Assembly (NCBI RefSeq): GCF_001522545.3
Contig: NC_031768.1
Span: 83,386,457-83,450,456, forward strand
DNA length: 64,000 nucleotides
Reading direction: 5' to 3'
Source of the DNA: Parus major
Lineage: Eukaryota; Chordata; Aves; Passeriformes; Paridae
Position numbers and translations under genes: made by a program. Below the pieces are notes generated by a model. It was not told where the DNA came from. It worked only from the letters and a program-made list of their open reading frames with translations, and searched no databases. The stretch's first letter is position 1; each line of letters starts with the position of its first letter. Below, piece by piece: positions 1-10,788 of the stretch.

Positions 1-330
1 TGGGGTTTATATATACAGCTTCTTCTCAACAAATCACTGACTTTTTCTAAGTATAGTGGTAGAGTATTCAACTGGAGAAGTCCTTCCTGCTTTACAAACT
101 GAGAAATTAAAATACATAGGGATGGTCACACCTCCAGGCATGTTCCCCAACAGCAAGCTTTCAAAATGTGTTAATGCACAGTAACAAAAACAAGAAAATT
201 ACCAAGAAAATAAAATCCAGAGGCTGAAACTCTTCCTATTCAACTGTAATCAAAAGGGTAGAGCAAGTACAAGGAATAAAAAAGTGCATTCATATTACTT
301 AATCGCAGAGAGTAGGGCAGGATTTAGGCC

Positions 331-960
331 TTGGTGATACATGAGTTGTGCAGCACATCCCAGCTGGACTCCAGCCCCTCCTCTATGGGGACCAGGGCTC
401 CCCTGTCTTGTTTTTCACATGGAGAGCATCCATATGATGGATGGGAGGCATCCTTTGCCCAGAACCCTCCTGGGAATTCCCTGCAGCCCAAGAAGAGGTG
501 CAGAGGGTCCTGGGATCTGTGCTCAATGTTCTGTTATGTCCTTTCACTGAATGTGGTTGAGAAGCAGGAAATGAGGATGCTTCATTCCAGACTTGGTACA
601 AAGTTATTTCTTCCAGAAGACCAACAGAGCTGGATGGGGCAAACCAGGAAAGAAATGGGCTTCTGCATGCACTGGGAGTCACTGGGGCAAACACAGAACC
701 AGGGGCAGAATGATGAAGAGGACAAGCAAGCTCTTAATCCAGAGCTTGTAGAGGAAAAGTGGGAAGAAAGGGGCCTCCCTACGGAACAGATCAACAGAGA
801 GCAGTTTTATTTAAAATTCTTTTACATTTTACTAAAGAAGTTCTGTGGCTTCTCTGTTTTACAAAGTTTGACGATCACCTTGATAATTCTTACAAAGTTA
901 GGTCTCGATTTCTCAAGCCCCTTTGGTGGTTTTGGGGCTCTCTGTTTAAGGAGGTGTTGA
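331..960 (+). other. Long open frame in GC-richer block, probably not a gene
   Basis: This is the longest uninterrupted frame in the window (209 codons, starting from TTG rather than ATG). The translation shows no domain, signal peptide or repeat that I recognise. The frame ends in a hydrophobic stretch that simply follows T-rich DNA. The block is richer in G and C than its surroundings, which lengthens chance reading frames. Overlapping frames on both strands are also open, as expected for composition rather than coding. No splice-site pair or poly(A) context supports an exon. It could be a degraded LTR or other old insertion, since the composition changes abruptly at both edges, but I cannot name a family. 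Confidence 0.15.
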
Positions 961-2509
961 CAGGCTCAGCCTTAAGTCCTGGCTGACTCTGGGACTCATC
1001 AAAGACAGTTTTCAGACCCAAAGAGAAAATTACCCCCTGAAGCAGGAGGCCATAAAGCCACTATAAATATCTTCATTTGCCACACACTTTTTCTTCTCTC
1101 TGCCTCCCCTTCCTTTGCTTGTCAGCTCTTGATCTCCTTTACCTTCCCAGCACTGCCTCTTCTGTACCCCAAGAAGTCAGGTTTTCCTAGGAATTCAGAT
1201 ATAAGCAATAAAGTTCCTATCATATTTATTCTATAGCCTACCTCATAGTCTTACACTGCTCTGAGATAAGATGAATGATTACATAAAGAGAGGGGTTGTT
1301 TCAAGTGACTCTCTGGGGAGCCACGGAGAGTCCTGAACCAATCTGGGGTGGTTGCTATAGAGAATCATTAACCCGTCATTACAGAATAAATAACACGAGA
1401 GCCAGGAGAAGGTCATACCAATCCTGTCTCTTTTTGTAAACTATCTTTAAAGTGTCTGGTCAATGTCACGTATCACCTGCTCACCTACACAGCCGTTTGC
1501 ATTTCTGCTCTATCTGCTTATCCTGCAGGGCAGTAAATCTGCAGAGCAATGCCATCCATACCACACAGCTGTAATACTGCCCTGTACCCTCACTGCCTGC
1601 CCAGACACCTATTCTGTGTAAGAAAAGTCTTCATTATTTCTAATGAAGGAGTTTAAATTTAAAGAAGAATAATGTTATTGCTACTATTTAAATTATTTAT
1701 TACTTCATTTTTTTATACAAACGAATGGGCACTGGCTACTGAGCTAAGACAATTTCAAGAGGATATTTAGCCACAAAAAAATACACATTTGCAATAAAGA
1801 ATAACTTTTCTTCCATTCCTGGTCATTGCAATTTCCCTTCAGATTTTCCAAGCCATTATCCTGTTTGTGTTACAGCATTTTATAGCCAATATCACTGTCA
1901 AAGTTGCAAAGTGCTTGTATTTAAATTACCTCTCCTGGCAGATGCACCTGAAACAGATACAAACTGCTCCTCAAAAGAACTAAATATCTTGGTCTTTTAC
2001 CTTTATTTACACAGAGGAAATGGCTTTCACCAGCCTTTTCTGGCAAAAAAGCTTATTTTATCCTTTTCTTTCAAAGGTCATATTTGTATGAAACTAAAGC
2101 AGTCCCTTAGGAAAAAGAGGAACAGAAGTTCCTGCCTGTCTAAACTTGGTCATTGAACAGAAATATGAGTCCATGAAGCCGGTGTAGTTTGGAAACCTGA
2201 TAAGTTTTAACAACAGAAGGCTGTATTTAATTACAGCTGGACCAAGTTTAGCAGTTGGGCTGGGGAGTAAAATTTCATTGCTGTTTATAAAAACACCCAA
2301 AACATGATGTGCAGTGTATTGTGCATTTTCCTAATGTCAAATAATCTGCACTCCATAAAAGTTTCCATCCTTGTTTCTCAGCAGATAATGGCAGATACAC
2401 AGGTGGTACAGGGAATGGATTTTTTGAGGTTAGAGAGAGATTTGGGACTGGGGAGTGGTAATTTGTGAGACACTTAAGCTATTCATAAGATTCAAAGTTT
2501 GAGGGAATT
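961..2509. other. Unique AT-rich DNA, no recognised feature
   Basis: I see no repeat family, RNA gene or credible exon here. A short T- and A-rich patch near 1660-1710 is the only compositional feature. Confidence 0.6.
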
Positions 2510-2578
2510 GATAATGGTTGGACTCAATGTTCTTGGAGGTCTTTTCCAACCTCTATATTCTATGATTCTATTCTATGA
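2510..2578 (+). mobile_element. CR1 LINE, extreme 3' tail
   Basis: Only the last ~70 bases of a CR1 are present. The terminal block reads TCTTGGAGGTCTTTTCCAAC and is followed by the tail repeat TTCTATGATTCTATTCTATG. The orientation is plus: the tail lies at the right end. CR1 copies are normally severely 5'-truncated because reverse transcription stops early, so a tail-only copy is ordinary. Confidence 0.88.
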
Positions 2579-5500
2579 ATAACCATAGTCAAAAAACCTG
2601 AAGAGAAAAAAAACTTTAAAAATTCCAAAGACTGATGTTTACTACAATTCTAGTTTCTTTGTCTCCCAGCTGGAATTCTATTTCAGAAATTAACCATTTC
2701 AAAATACTGATGACATGTGAAAAGGAGGAAAAATGCTAAAATTGATAGCAAAACTTTCAGTTAAGTCAAAAGTTTTTTTATTGGACTGAATGGTGTTTTC
2801 AAAGGAAATACACATTACTTGGTAAGAAAACGTGCATTTTGGTTTGGCCCAAAAAAGTACATAATGAATTTATGCATATGCATATAAAATTTATGTAAGT
2901 ATAATATTTATTAATTTATTTATTTCTATTTGGGTATCGAGATTAATAGTCTTTCATCTCTAGGCTGCAAGTTAATGCAAATGTCATGAGCACAGGGGAT
3001 GGGGAAAGGGAGTTTTGGAATCCAGTTCAACTGTGTCAGCTTTGGGAAGGCATGAGCTCCAGTCAGAACAATGCCTGCTTGTAACCTCTGGATGTACAGA
3101 TATCTACAGAGCAAACTTGTTGAATCCATCAAACAATGCTTCCATTTATCCCTTTGATAAGGGATATTGTCACTGAAATAGAGACTTTGACTAAATAGTT
3201 ATGTACAGCTGGTAACTAATTCATGGTTATCGGCAGCAGCCTGAACAAGGTTTAATGGAGCTTTATGTCTTTTCATAGAGTTCTTTTGTTTTCAGCTCTA
3301 TTGTGTTATAATATCTACTAGGATTATTTTAAATACTTTTGACACTTTTTGTTAAAAGCAAAACACATCTGCTAGTCCTTGAGACCTGATGATTTCTCCT
3401 TTCCTGGACTGCTGGATATAAGGCTGCTGTTTTTTCCATTTTGGAGTCTGCCCATGAGCAGGGCTGGATGTATAACCTCATGCACACACTGAGTGTGAAC
3501 AGACCAGCACAAACAGGGAGCCATATCTTTAACAGCACCTGCAGAAACAGAGGCAGTGTAACGTCACATGGACTTCAGTAGTATTAATGGCCCTGTCATG
3601 TGCTTTCCTCTCCAGCTGGTCAGGCTTCAAGTTTATTCCCACTTCATATTCCACTGCTTTTCTATTGTAGCATGCTGGTTCTTTCACTGCTTTTGTCTCT
3701 TCACAAATAAACAATCTGCATCCAATTGTTTCTCTCTACTGACCCCAGTTTTGTCAAATCTGAACTCAAATGTTTTATTTCTGCTATAGTTGCTCATGCA
3801 ATCTCAGCCCTAACCAGTCTTACTGCTGCATAGAGCAGAGATAATCACCTGGTTTTCATACCTTTAAAACTCCTTGTCCCTAAGTTTTTATCACCCACTT
3901 TTAAGGTTAGATCCAAACCTACCAACCTCAATAGATACCTTCCATGAGCCTCGGATGAAATCTTTAATGCTACTGCCTAACTTTGAAAGATAATTGGGAA
4001 CCTTTAATACTAAAAGAGTGAGCAATTTTTTGCCACCATCTGGGAAAAAATAATTTTCTCTGATCAGTAAAAGTAACCTTCCACATGAAGCAACTCTAGT
4101 AATTGGGAATCAGATACCAAGTCCATCTGCTTAATGTGTTGATTCTTTGGTTTGACCATCTGGCATTCAGGTAGAGGTGGATTAAAAGCATGATCTTTAC
4201 AATAAAATTGATTCCCCTTGAGCTGAATTCCCCAGGTAACTTTATCATTATTTTCCCTTTGCTTGTATTTTTGACTTTCAGACTAGAAATTTAAATTTAA
4301 AGCTGTTTAATCTATATTTGTGTTTGTTACATTTGTGTTTAATTTCTAACCAGAAAACAGCAGGAAATGCTTCTTTCCAACATTCCCCACCTCTTAAAAT
4401 CAATTCAAGACTACAATGGATGATATCAACATATCAGGGGCTCTCCATAAATCAGAACTTATGGAATTAACATTTCATATTCTCTGGGCTGATTCCTTTT
4501 TAGTTGACATTACTGAATCTGTAAGGCTTCTACATATTTAACTCATTAATTCAGACATAAGGATCCTACCTAATTAAGTGCACAGAGTAGTCCCAGAGAG
4601 TCTTTAGAAAAATGTTTGCATTCAGGAGTCCTATTTTATAAACTGCTATTCATTAAAAAAAAAAAAATACAGTTAAATTAGTTCTCTTTTGAGTAAGGAT
4701 AGTATTTCCAGCATCAAGATTTGGCTGAGGTCAGAATCTATTTTGAGTGTTCACAAGAAAAATTGGAAAAGACAATGCATTGGGTGAACACTGATATATT
4801 GATTTAATTTTTTAATCTCTGGGCATTACAGACATTACACACTCCTACACTTTCTAAGTGCAGTCCCCTTTCCCCTTTTGCCCTCCAAAATTGGTAATTT
4901 ACTTTTAATATATTAACAAGGAAGAGAAGAACCACATCATTAAAAGCAAAGTTATTTTTTCTCTGTTGTGAAATGTTATGCTCTGACATTTCTGACAATT
5001 TCCTCTTTAAACAAAGTTGAAAATGCATTTCTATGCTTGCATGTGTATCAAGTTCCATGGATTTGTAATGATTGGAATCTTGCCATAAAAATAAAAGCCT
5101 ATAAAACAATTAGGAAGTACACAAGCTAATAATAAATATTAGATTTTTTAATGGACTTTAATTAAATTATTCTTATCTGATTATATATCTTCAAAGTAAC
5201 TTTTTAGGAGTCAGCTTTTTACTGGATATGGCTATCCATGAAAAAAAAAGAACAATAAAAGGCATCATCTTCTGTTCATTTTCAAGGACTAAATACTGCA
5301 GAGGAAGAATTTTCTCTTCCTGAAGAAAAATATTAACATGCACAAAAATAAAAAGCCTTAAAAAGCAATTAAAAGTTCTTTTCAGACTTTTGGTGAAATA
5401 CAGGCTTAATCAAAGAGTGTCTAAGGTGCAGTAGGTTCTGGAATCCTGATATTTAGTACTAAAACATGGATATCTTGGTTACAGAGAAAGGGTTATGATG

Positions 5501-5977
5501 AATCCAAGATAATACAGATGCAAAGAGATCAAATTTGAGATTGAGAGCTGTACAACTTGTCCAGACTGGGATAAATCAATCTCAGCTTGTGTTTCTAAGT
5601 GTAGACAAAGCCTCTGGCAGGCAGTAGGGAGTGAAAGAAATGCTCAGCTAGGTGACCCCATGTAGGAATGTCAGCTTTTGTACAGAACACAGCAATAGGG
5701 ACTGGTTGAAAAACAGGAAAAGAAAATGCTGGAAAATTGACAGCAAGTGGCTTGTGGGAAGTCCAAATATTCATTAATTCCCCAGTGTAAATATTGGACA
5801 TTTGTAATCATCTAAATTAGCCTGAATTCAACCAGGAGGAGAAGTGCTGTTAATGTTCCACCTTACATCACATACTGCAGCACTAGCTTTACCAATGAAT
5901 TACAGCAGATGGTGGAAAACTGGAGAATTCCACCTGAACTCTACAGACAATCTGGAATCTGAATTGATAATGAAAAA
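2579..5977. other. Unique AT-rich DNA, mostly featureless
   Basis: Apart from the palindrome at 2872 and a 13-base A run near 4655, I see no repeat, RNA gene or exon. The small open frames here have AT-driven composition. Confidence 0.6.
2872..2883. promoter_or_regulatory. Perfect palindromic MORE-type POU site
   Basis: The 12 bases ATGCATATGCAT form a perfect palindrome identical to the MORE element. MORE is the known palindromic site on which POU-domain factors such as OCT1 and OCT4 dimerise. It sits in repeat-free AT-rich DNA. A chance match to this one 12-mer is unlikely but not excluded in 64 kb of AT-rich sequence. Function is inferred from motif identity only. Confidence 0.3.
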
Positions 5978-6715
5978 TGTTTAAGAAATAAATTCAACCC
6001 AGTTTTTAACAACTCAGACACGGCCTACACATAGATTTTTGCTGGGGAGGCACAGCTGAGCTGATGTGTTTGAATGCAGATGGCTGGGTGCTGTCCTGGG
6101 GGATTGTATGATACAGGTATCCCCAGTTGCCTGGTTTATGTTACATATTAAGTTCTGCACCTTTAACATTGGTCTGAGAGAAAAGGGGGGAACAAGAAGG
6201 GCGCAGTTTGTGTTGAGAAAGAGGCCTCACTCCCCTGCATCCTGCTCCTGGACTGTGCTGTCTACAGCACGAACAGACAGTGGGACAGAGCTCTCCTTGG
6301 CTGTTAGTTTTTAGCTAGGTGAGGCAGAAGATTTCCCTAGACTTTTTTTTCCTTTTTTCTTGGATCTGTTCAAACCTGCTCTGGACTGAAAACCCAGCCA
6401 AACCCCGGGAGCTCACACCTGTGGCCCACCGGGGCCTGGGCCCCAGCACTTTACAGCACAGGAGGGACTGATAAGAACCTGAGCGAGCTGAGCTACACCG
6501 CATGAAAAGGACTTCCTAGATTTGCCATCCCATTGAACAGTGAAAAGTTTTATTGTTTAATATTATTCAATTTCTGTTAAATAAACAGTTTCTTCCACTT
6601 CTCTCCAAGAAAATCTCTTTCCCAAACCAGTTGTGGGGAGGGGACATTTGAATTTTGCTTTTCTGGGGGAGCCCCATTTAGAGGTTCTCTCCCAAATTTG
6701 CCCTGAACTAAGACA
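5978..6715 (+). mobile_element. Probable solo LTR of an endogenous retrovirus
   Basis: The block is GC-richer than its flanks and has an LTR layout on the plus strand. A U3-like region is followed by a T-rich/C-rich segment near 6340-6365, a GC-rich stretch (GGGGCCTGGGCCCCAGCACT at 6432) and a poly(A) signal, AATAAA, near 6581. A G-rich U5-like part then runs to about 6715. Candidate ends are TGTTTAAG at 5978 and CTAAGACA ending at 6715, an imperfect inverted pair. The flanks are AAAA and AATA, an imperfect four-base duplication, so the exact ends are uncertain. No gag, pol or env remnant lies beside it, which fits a solo LTR left by recombination between two LTRs. I recall similar LTRs being frequent in songbird genomes, but this is unverified. 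Confidence 0.6.
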
Positions 6716-8971
6716 AATACAGGTGCTCACAAGCCTCACATGCTTCAGCAGAACTGGGGCACTGTCTGTTCCTTCCTGGTTTTGTTGCTCTTACATGTTG
6801 TACTTTGGAGAGCATGATCCCAGTTGTCCATGGCCCTTAAGACTTCTACAGAGCTCGATGAACTTTGATTAATTTAAGCTTCTTTTTGTAGAAGGCAAGT
6901 GTGCAGTTTCACAATGAATCCTGTAAAAAGGTTCACTTTCTAGTAAATAACTCTCCCTCCAGCCTTCAAAAGCCTTTCTGAGAAGAAAAGAAATAACAAT
7001 GACAACCACACAGATGTCATAATAAGCACATTTATATGCTTTTCTCTGGGCTGGCTTCTTTTCTCTCCTGTGTGTTCCTGTGTCTGAGAATGGCCTGTAT
7101 GGCCAGTCACAGAATTCCCATGCAGCGAAGTCTTCATCTGTGAACATACAACCAGAATTTCTGAGTAGTTTAGAGGCAAGTTATCCAACTCAAGGAACTC
7201 CTAAACACTCACCAAAAAAACCCTATAAAATGAATGAACCTTTCACTATGCATGATGGAGTGTGTATTGTCAAACTGACAAGATTTATCAGTGCATCTTT
7301 ACAGAGAATTGTGCAACTCAGAATTTTACCATTCCCAAGGATATCTTTACCCCAGATTTGGGTCACCAAAAACCTTGTGTTTTATCACACCATTCTTTCA
7401 TAAAATTTCCCATCTCAAGAGGTATGATTACTTAGTTCTGGATTTACAGATCCTGTAAATCCACCCTGGTTCATTTAATTCAGGGGAACATCTGAAAACT
7501 GCCTGAAACCAACACTTAAACCAGAGTGTACACTTTTAAATGCATACCAAAAAACTCCCTGCATATTAATTCACTTCCCCAAGGACTCCCTTCTAGAACA
7601 CTGTTCCTAAACAGAATTCATTATTTGCCAAATATTTCACAGATCTATACAGTTGAACACAGAATGTTCTGGTTCAAGTTTAAGATGAATTATTATGACC
7701 ATTTTAACATTTAATTGAGTGTGTATACTATGAAACTTGCACATCTTCTCATTCCAATAGAGAAAAAGATGGAAAGCGTTAACCACATAAATGAAGAGGA
7801 TATTTTTAAAGCAGACCTCTTCCCCTTCCAATAAAATAACATTTATTTTTTTAATAAAGGAAAGATTAATATTTTAATGTAACTCCTGAAGGAAACTACT
7901 TTTTTTTAAGTAACAGAACAACCCAACTCTTCTTGATAATCCTAATATCCTATTCATGTTTTCAGATGAAAAAATAAAGGCTGCTAATTTTTGTCATGAT
8001 GTTCATGTTGTAATCAAAATTCTCAGAGATGCTGCCATGTTTGTGAAATGTGGGCCTCATTGTATTAAGATAAAGGAGGTTCCTATTCATGCCACAGATT
8101 GCTTGTCTTTTGAGATATATTTTGTAGTCCATTTAGTCCATTTCCATATCATGAAAAGAATGGAGAATTGTAATTAAGTGCAGTAGCGTATACAACACTA
8201 TAATCATAATTGCTAGAATTATATTCACGATTTTCCTCACATGTTTTGCAGATGCATTCTCTTTTATCTACATGCCATGTAGTTCATATTCCCATTTTGT
8301 AGAAGTTGCCATCAATTTGTTGCCACAAGTTTTATGTGTCACCATGGTTTTTTCCCCTCCTCCTCCTATGTGGAGGAGAACAAGGGTCTGATTCACTAGA
8401 AATGTCCTGTGGATTCTGTTGTTTCTCCACCTCTCCATGCCCCAAGGGAGACCATCCACTTTGCATCTGGTTTGTGATCTGCTCAGCCATGTACTGGATT
8501 ATACACTTAAAAAAACCTGTACCAATTGTGTGTTCAGCACATCAGTCTGCAAGTTCAAAAAGTGCAAAGTACTTCTCTCTGGGAACAAACAGTAAAATGC
8601 ATTTGGGAACAGAGATTTTATTAATTGCTAGTGGCATTCGTAGTCCTCATGGCAGTCCTCATGCTGAAACCAGACAGAGTGCTGTAAATGGCATCATTTG
8701 TAGCAATTTATAATATAAAATAAAGGCCTCCATCCAGCTTTAGTAGTAGTTACTGTGTCCTAGGTGGGACTTGGTAATTCATAGTTCATAATATATCAGA
8801 ATTCTTTTTCTTCCCTTGCAAAAACCAGTCTATGGCAAGTTAGAAACTATGACATACTCTGGAATATGGGCTTGGTTGTTATTACTGGCTGCTTAGTTCT
8901 TGAAGGGACAAACATCAGACTTCAGCATTTGTGAAATGATGGAAGGAAGAAGTGCAATAGGCCCAGTGAAG
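6716..8971. other. Unique DNA, no recognised feature
   Basis: No repeat family, RNA gene or convincing exon is visible. The open frames at 6869-7403 and 8306-8713 have no recognisable domains and no codon-like structure. Confidence 0.6.
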
Positions 8972-9041
8972 CATCAGGTGATGTTGGACTTGATGGTCTT
9001 GGAGGTCTTTTCCAACCTCAGTGATTTGATGTTTCTATGAT
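8972..9041 (+). mobile_element. CR1 LINE, extreme 3' tail
   Basis: A 3'-terminal CR1 fragment of ~70 bases. It carries ATGTTGGACTTGATGGTCTT followed by GGAGGTCTTTTCCAACCT and a decayed tail. It matches the same subfamily type as the copy at 2510, judged by the GGAGGTCTTTTCCAACCT wording. Confidence 0.85.
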
Positions 9042-9248
9042 TAATATCTCACTCTGGCACTGGACCTGAACTAAAAGTCTGGCTCTGTCATATCTCCAAA
9101 GAACTGGAAGTTTTCCCCCAGATGATCAGGACCTTTGGTTAGGTCATAGGGCATGAAGAGAATGAATGAATAGATAGACCTTTTTTCACTGGTTCTGTGT
9201 ACTCCCTTCCTCCCACCTAGTACATAAAGTGTTCTGCATATTCTTTGA

Positions 9249-9290
9249 ATCTTTTTTTTTTTTTTTCCTAATTTTATTTTTTTTTAATAT
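9249..9290. repeat. Poly(T) low-complexity tract
   Basis: A run of about 18 T is followed by another T-rich run ending near 9290. It could be the reverse complement of a retrotransposed A tail, but no element body is recognisable beside it. Confidence 0.8.
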
Positions 9291-10139
9291 ATTTGTAGAA
9301 TCTCTTCGCCAAGAAATGTGACAGTGCCTGGACAACATCCAGAATAAAATCTTCAAATATATCAATGGTTACGATTTTGAGATTTTTTAATGCATCACAT
9401 TTTAATGTTTCAGAGTACCTGAAACATCTTGTACAAAAAATGAGACAAGTGTATCCAATGACTGACTTCTTCCCCTGTCTCTGCATGGTTGATGATGTAA
9501 TTCCATTTTAACATCTTCTTCTTATCATCTCAAAGTCCTCTGAACAAAAGAAATCAAAGGTTACATGTGGGTCCTTTAATGGACACATACCAGTCTTACT
9601 TTCGCCTCCCCAAGGTATCTTCTGTTCAAAGTTAGTTAGAACTTTAAAACATTGCATGTTTTCTTGCTCTGTTTTTCATTTAAACTTTTCACTGGCAGAC
9701 ATTTCCTTAGGTACACCTTTTATTCTCTTGAGAAATAATTTGTCAAGTTCAGAGCAAAATAGGGGGTTTATAGTGCTATTTCGTCCTTTAGGAATGCATT
9801 TATGTTCCATGTTTATATTCTTTATTTATAACAGTTAAATGCATAAAATATTAACACTGAAATAGGATCCTTGAGGGACAGTGACTTGAAAGAGCAGTTT
9901 AGGATAGAGAGGGAAAGGATCCAAGAACAGATATTTGATTTATTTTGTAACTACAACAGCTGAAACACAGCGAACATTTCACAAGGAGCCACAGTGGGTT
10001 TATGTTGAAGTCAGCAGAGTCTGTAACAGAAGATCAGCAGACCTGGTGTTCACCAGCTTCAAACACATACCAGAAATGGAGCATGTGGTTGGGTTTCCTG
10101 GAAAAGATCCTTGTGGGTTCCTGAGGTCTGAGAGTTGCT

Positions 10140-10788
10140 CCTCTTGGTCACTATGGGTCCAGCTATGGACGTGGCTCAGCGATGTGCACTTGCAGCCAGA
10201 AAGCTGAGCATCAAAAGCAGAGTGACCAGCAGGATCAAGAGAGGTGATTCTGCACCTCCCCTCTGTTCCTGTGAGACCCCAACTGCAGTACTGCCTCCAA
10301 AGCACAAGAAGGATGTGGGCTTGTGGAATCCTAGAGGAGGGCCACCATGATCATCAGAGGTCTGAAGCACCTCTCCTGTAGAGACAGGCTGAGAGAGCTG
10401 AGTTTGTTCAGACTGGAGAAGAGAAAGCTCCAGGAAGACCTTAGATCCCCTACTAGTACCTAAAAGGGGTTACAAGGGAGGGAGGGACTTTTGTCAAAGG
10501 TATGTAGTGATAGGACAAGGGGGAATGGCTTTAACCTGAAAGGGAATAGGTTTAGATTAGGAATTAGGAAGAAATTCCTCATTGTGAGGGTGGTGAGGCA
10601 CTGGAACAGGCTCCTCAGGGAAGCTGCAGCTGCCCCATCCCTGGAGATGTAGCAAGGCCAGGCTGGATGGGGCCCCCAAAAAGCTGATCTAGTGGAAGGT
10701 GTCCCTGCCCAAGGCAAGGGGATTGTAATAAGAAGTCTTTAGTGTCCCTTCTAGCTCAAACCATTTCATGATTCTATACGTCTATGAA
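10140..10788 (+). mobile_element. CR1 LINE, 5'-truncated, includes end of ORF2
   Basis: This is the longest plus-strand CR1 in the window. The left part encodes a decayed version of the CR1 ORF2 C-terminus: QRCALAARKL is recognisable near codons 15-24 of the local frame, and a GDSAPPLCSC segment follows. The middle and right parts match the conserved 3' region (GAGACAGGCTGAGAGAGCTG at 10381; ATGTAGTGATAGGACAAGGG near 10502; GTGGTGAGGCACTGGAACAG near 10590). It ends in a decayed ATTCTAT tail near 10770-10788. The frame is broken by stops and short indels, so it is a dead copy. Identity is unclear upstream of about 10140. Confidence 0.93.

Noticed and set aside
8306..8713. 135-codon plus-strand open frame
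   Set aside because: No domain, no splice structure and ordinary composition. Compatible with chance.
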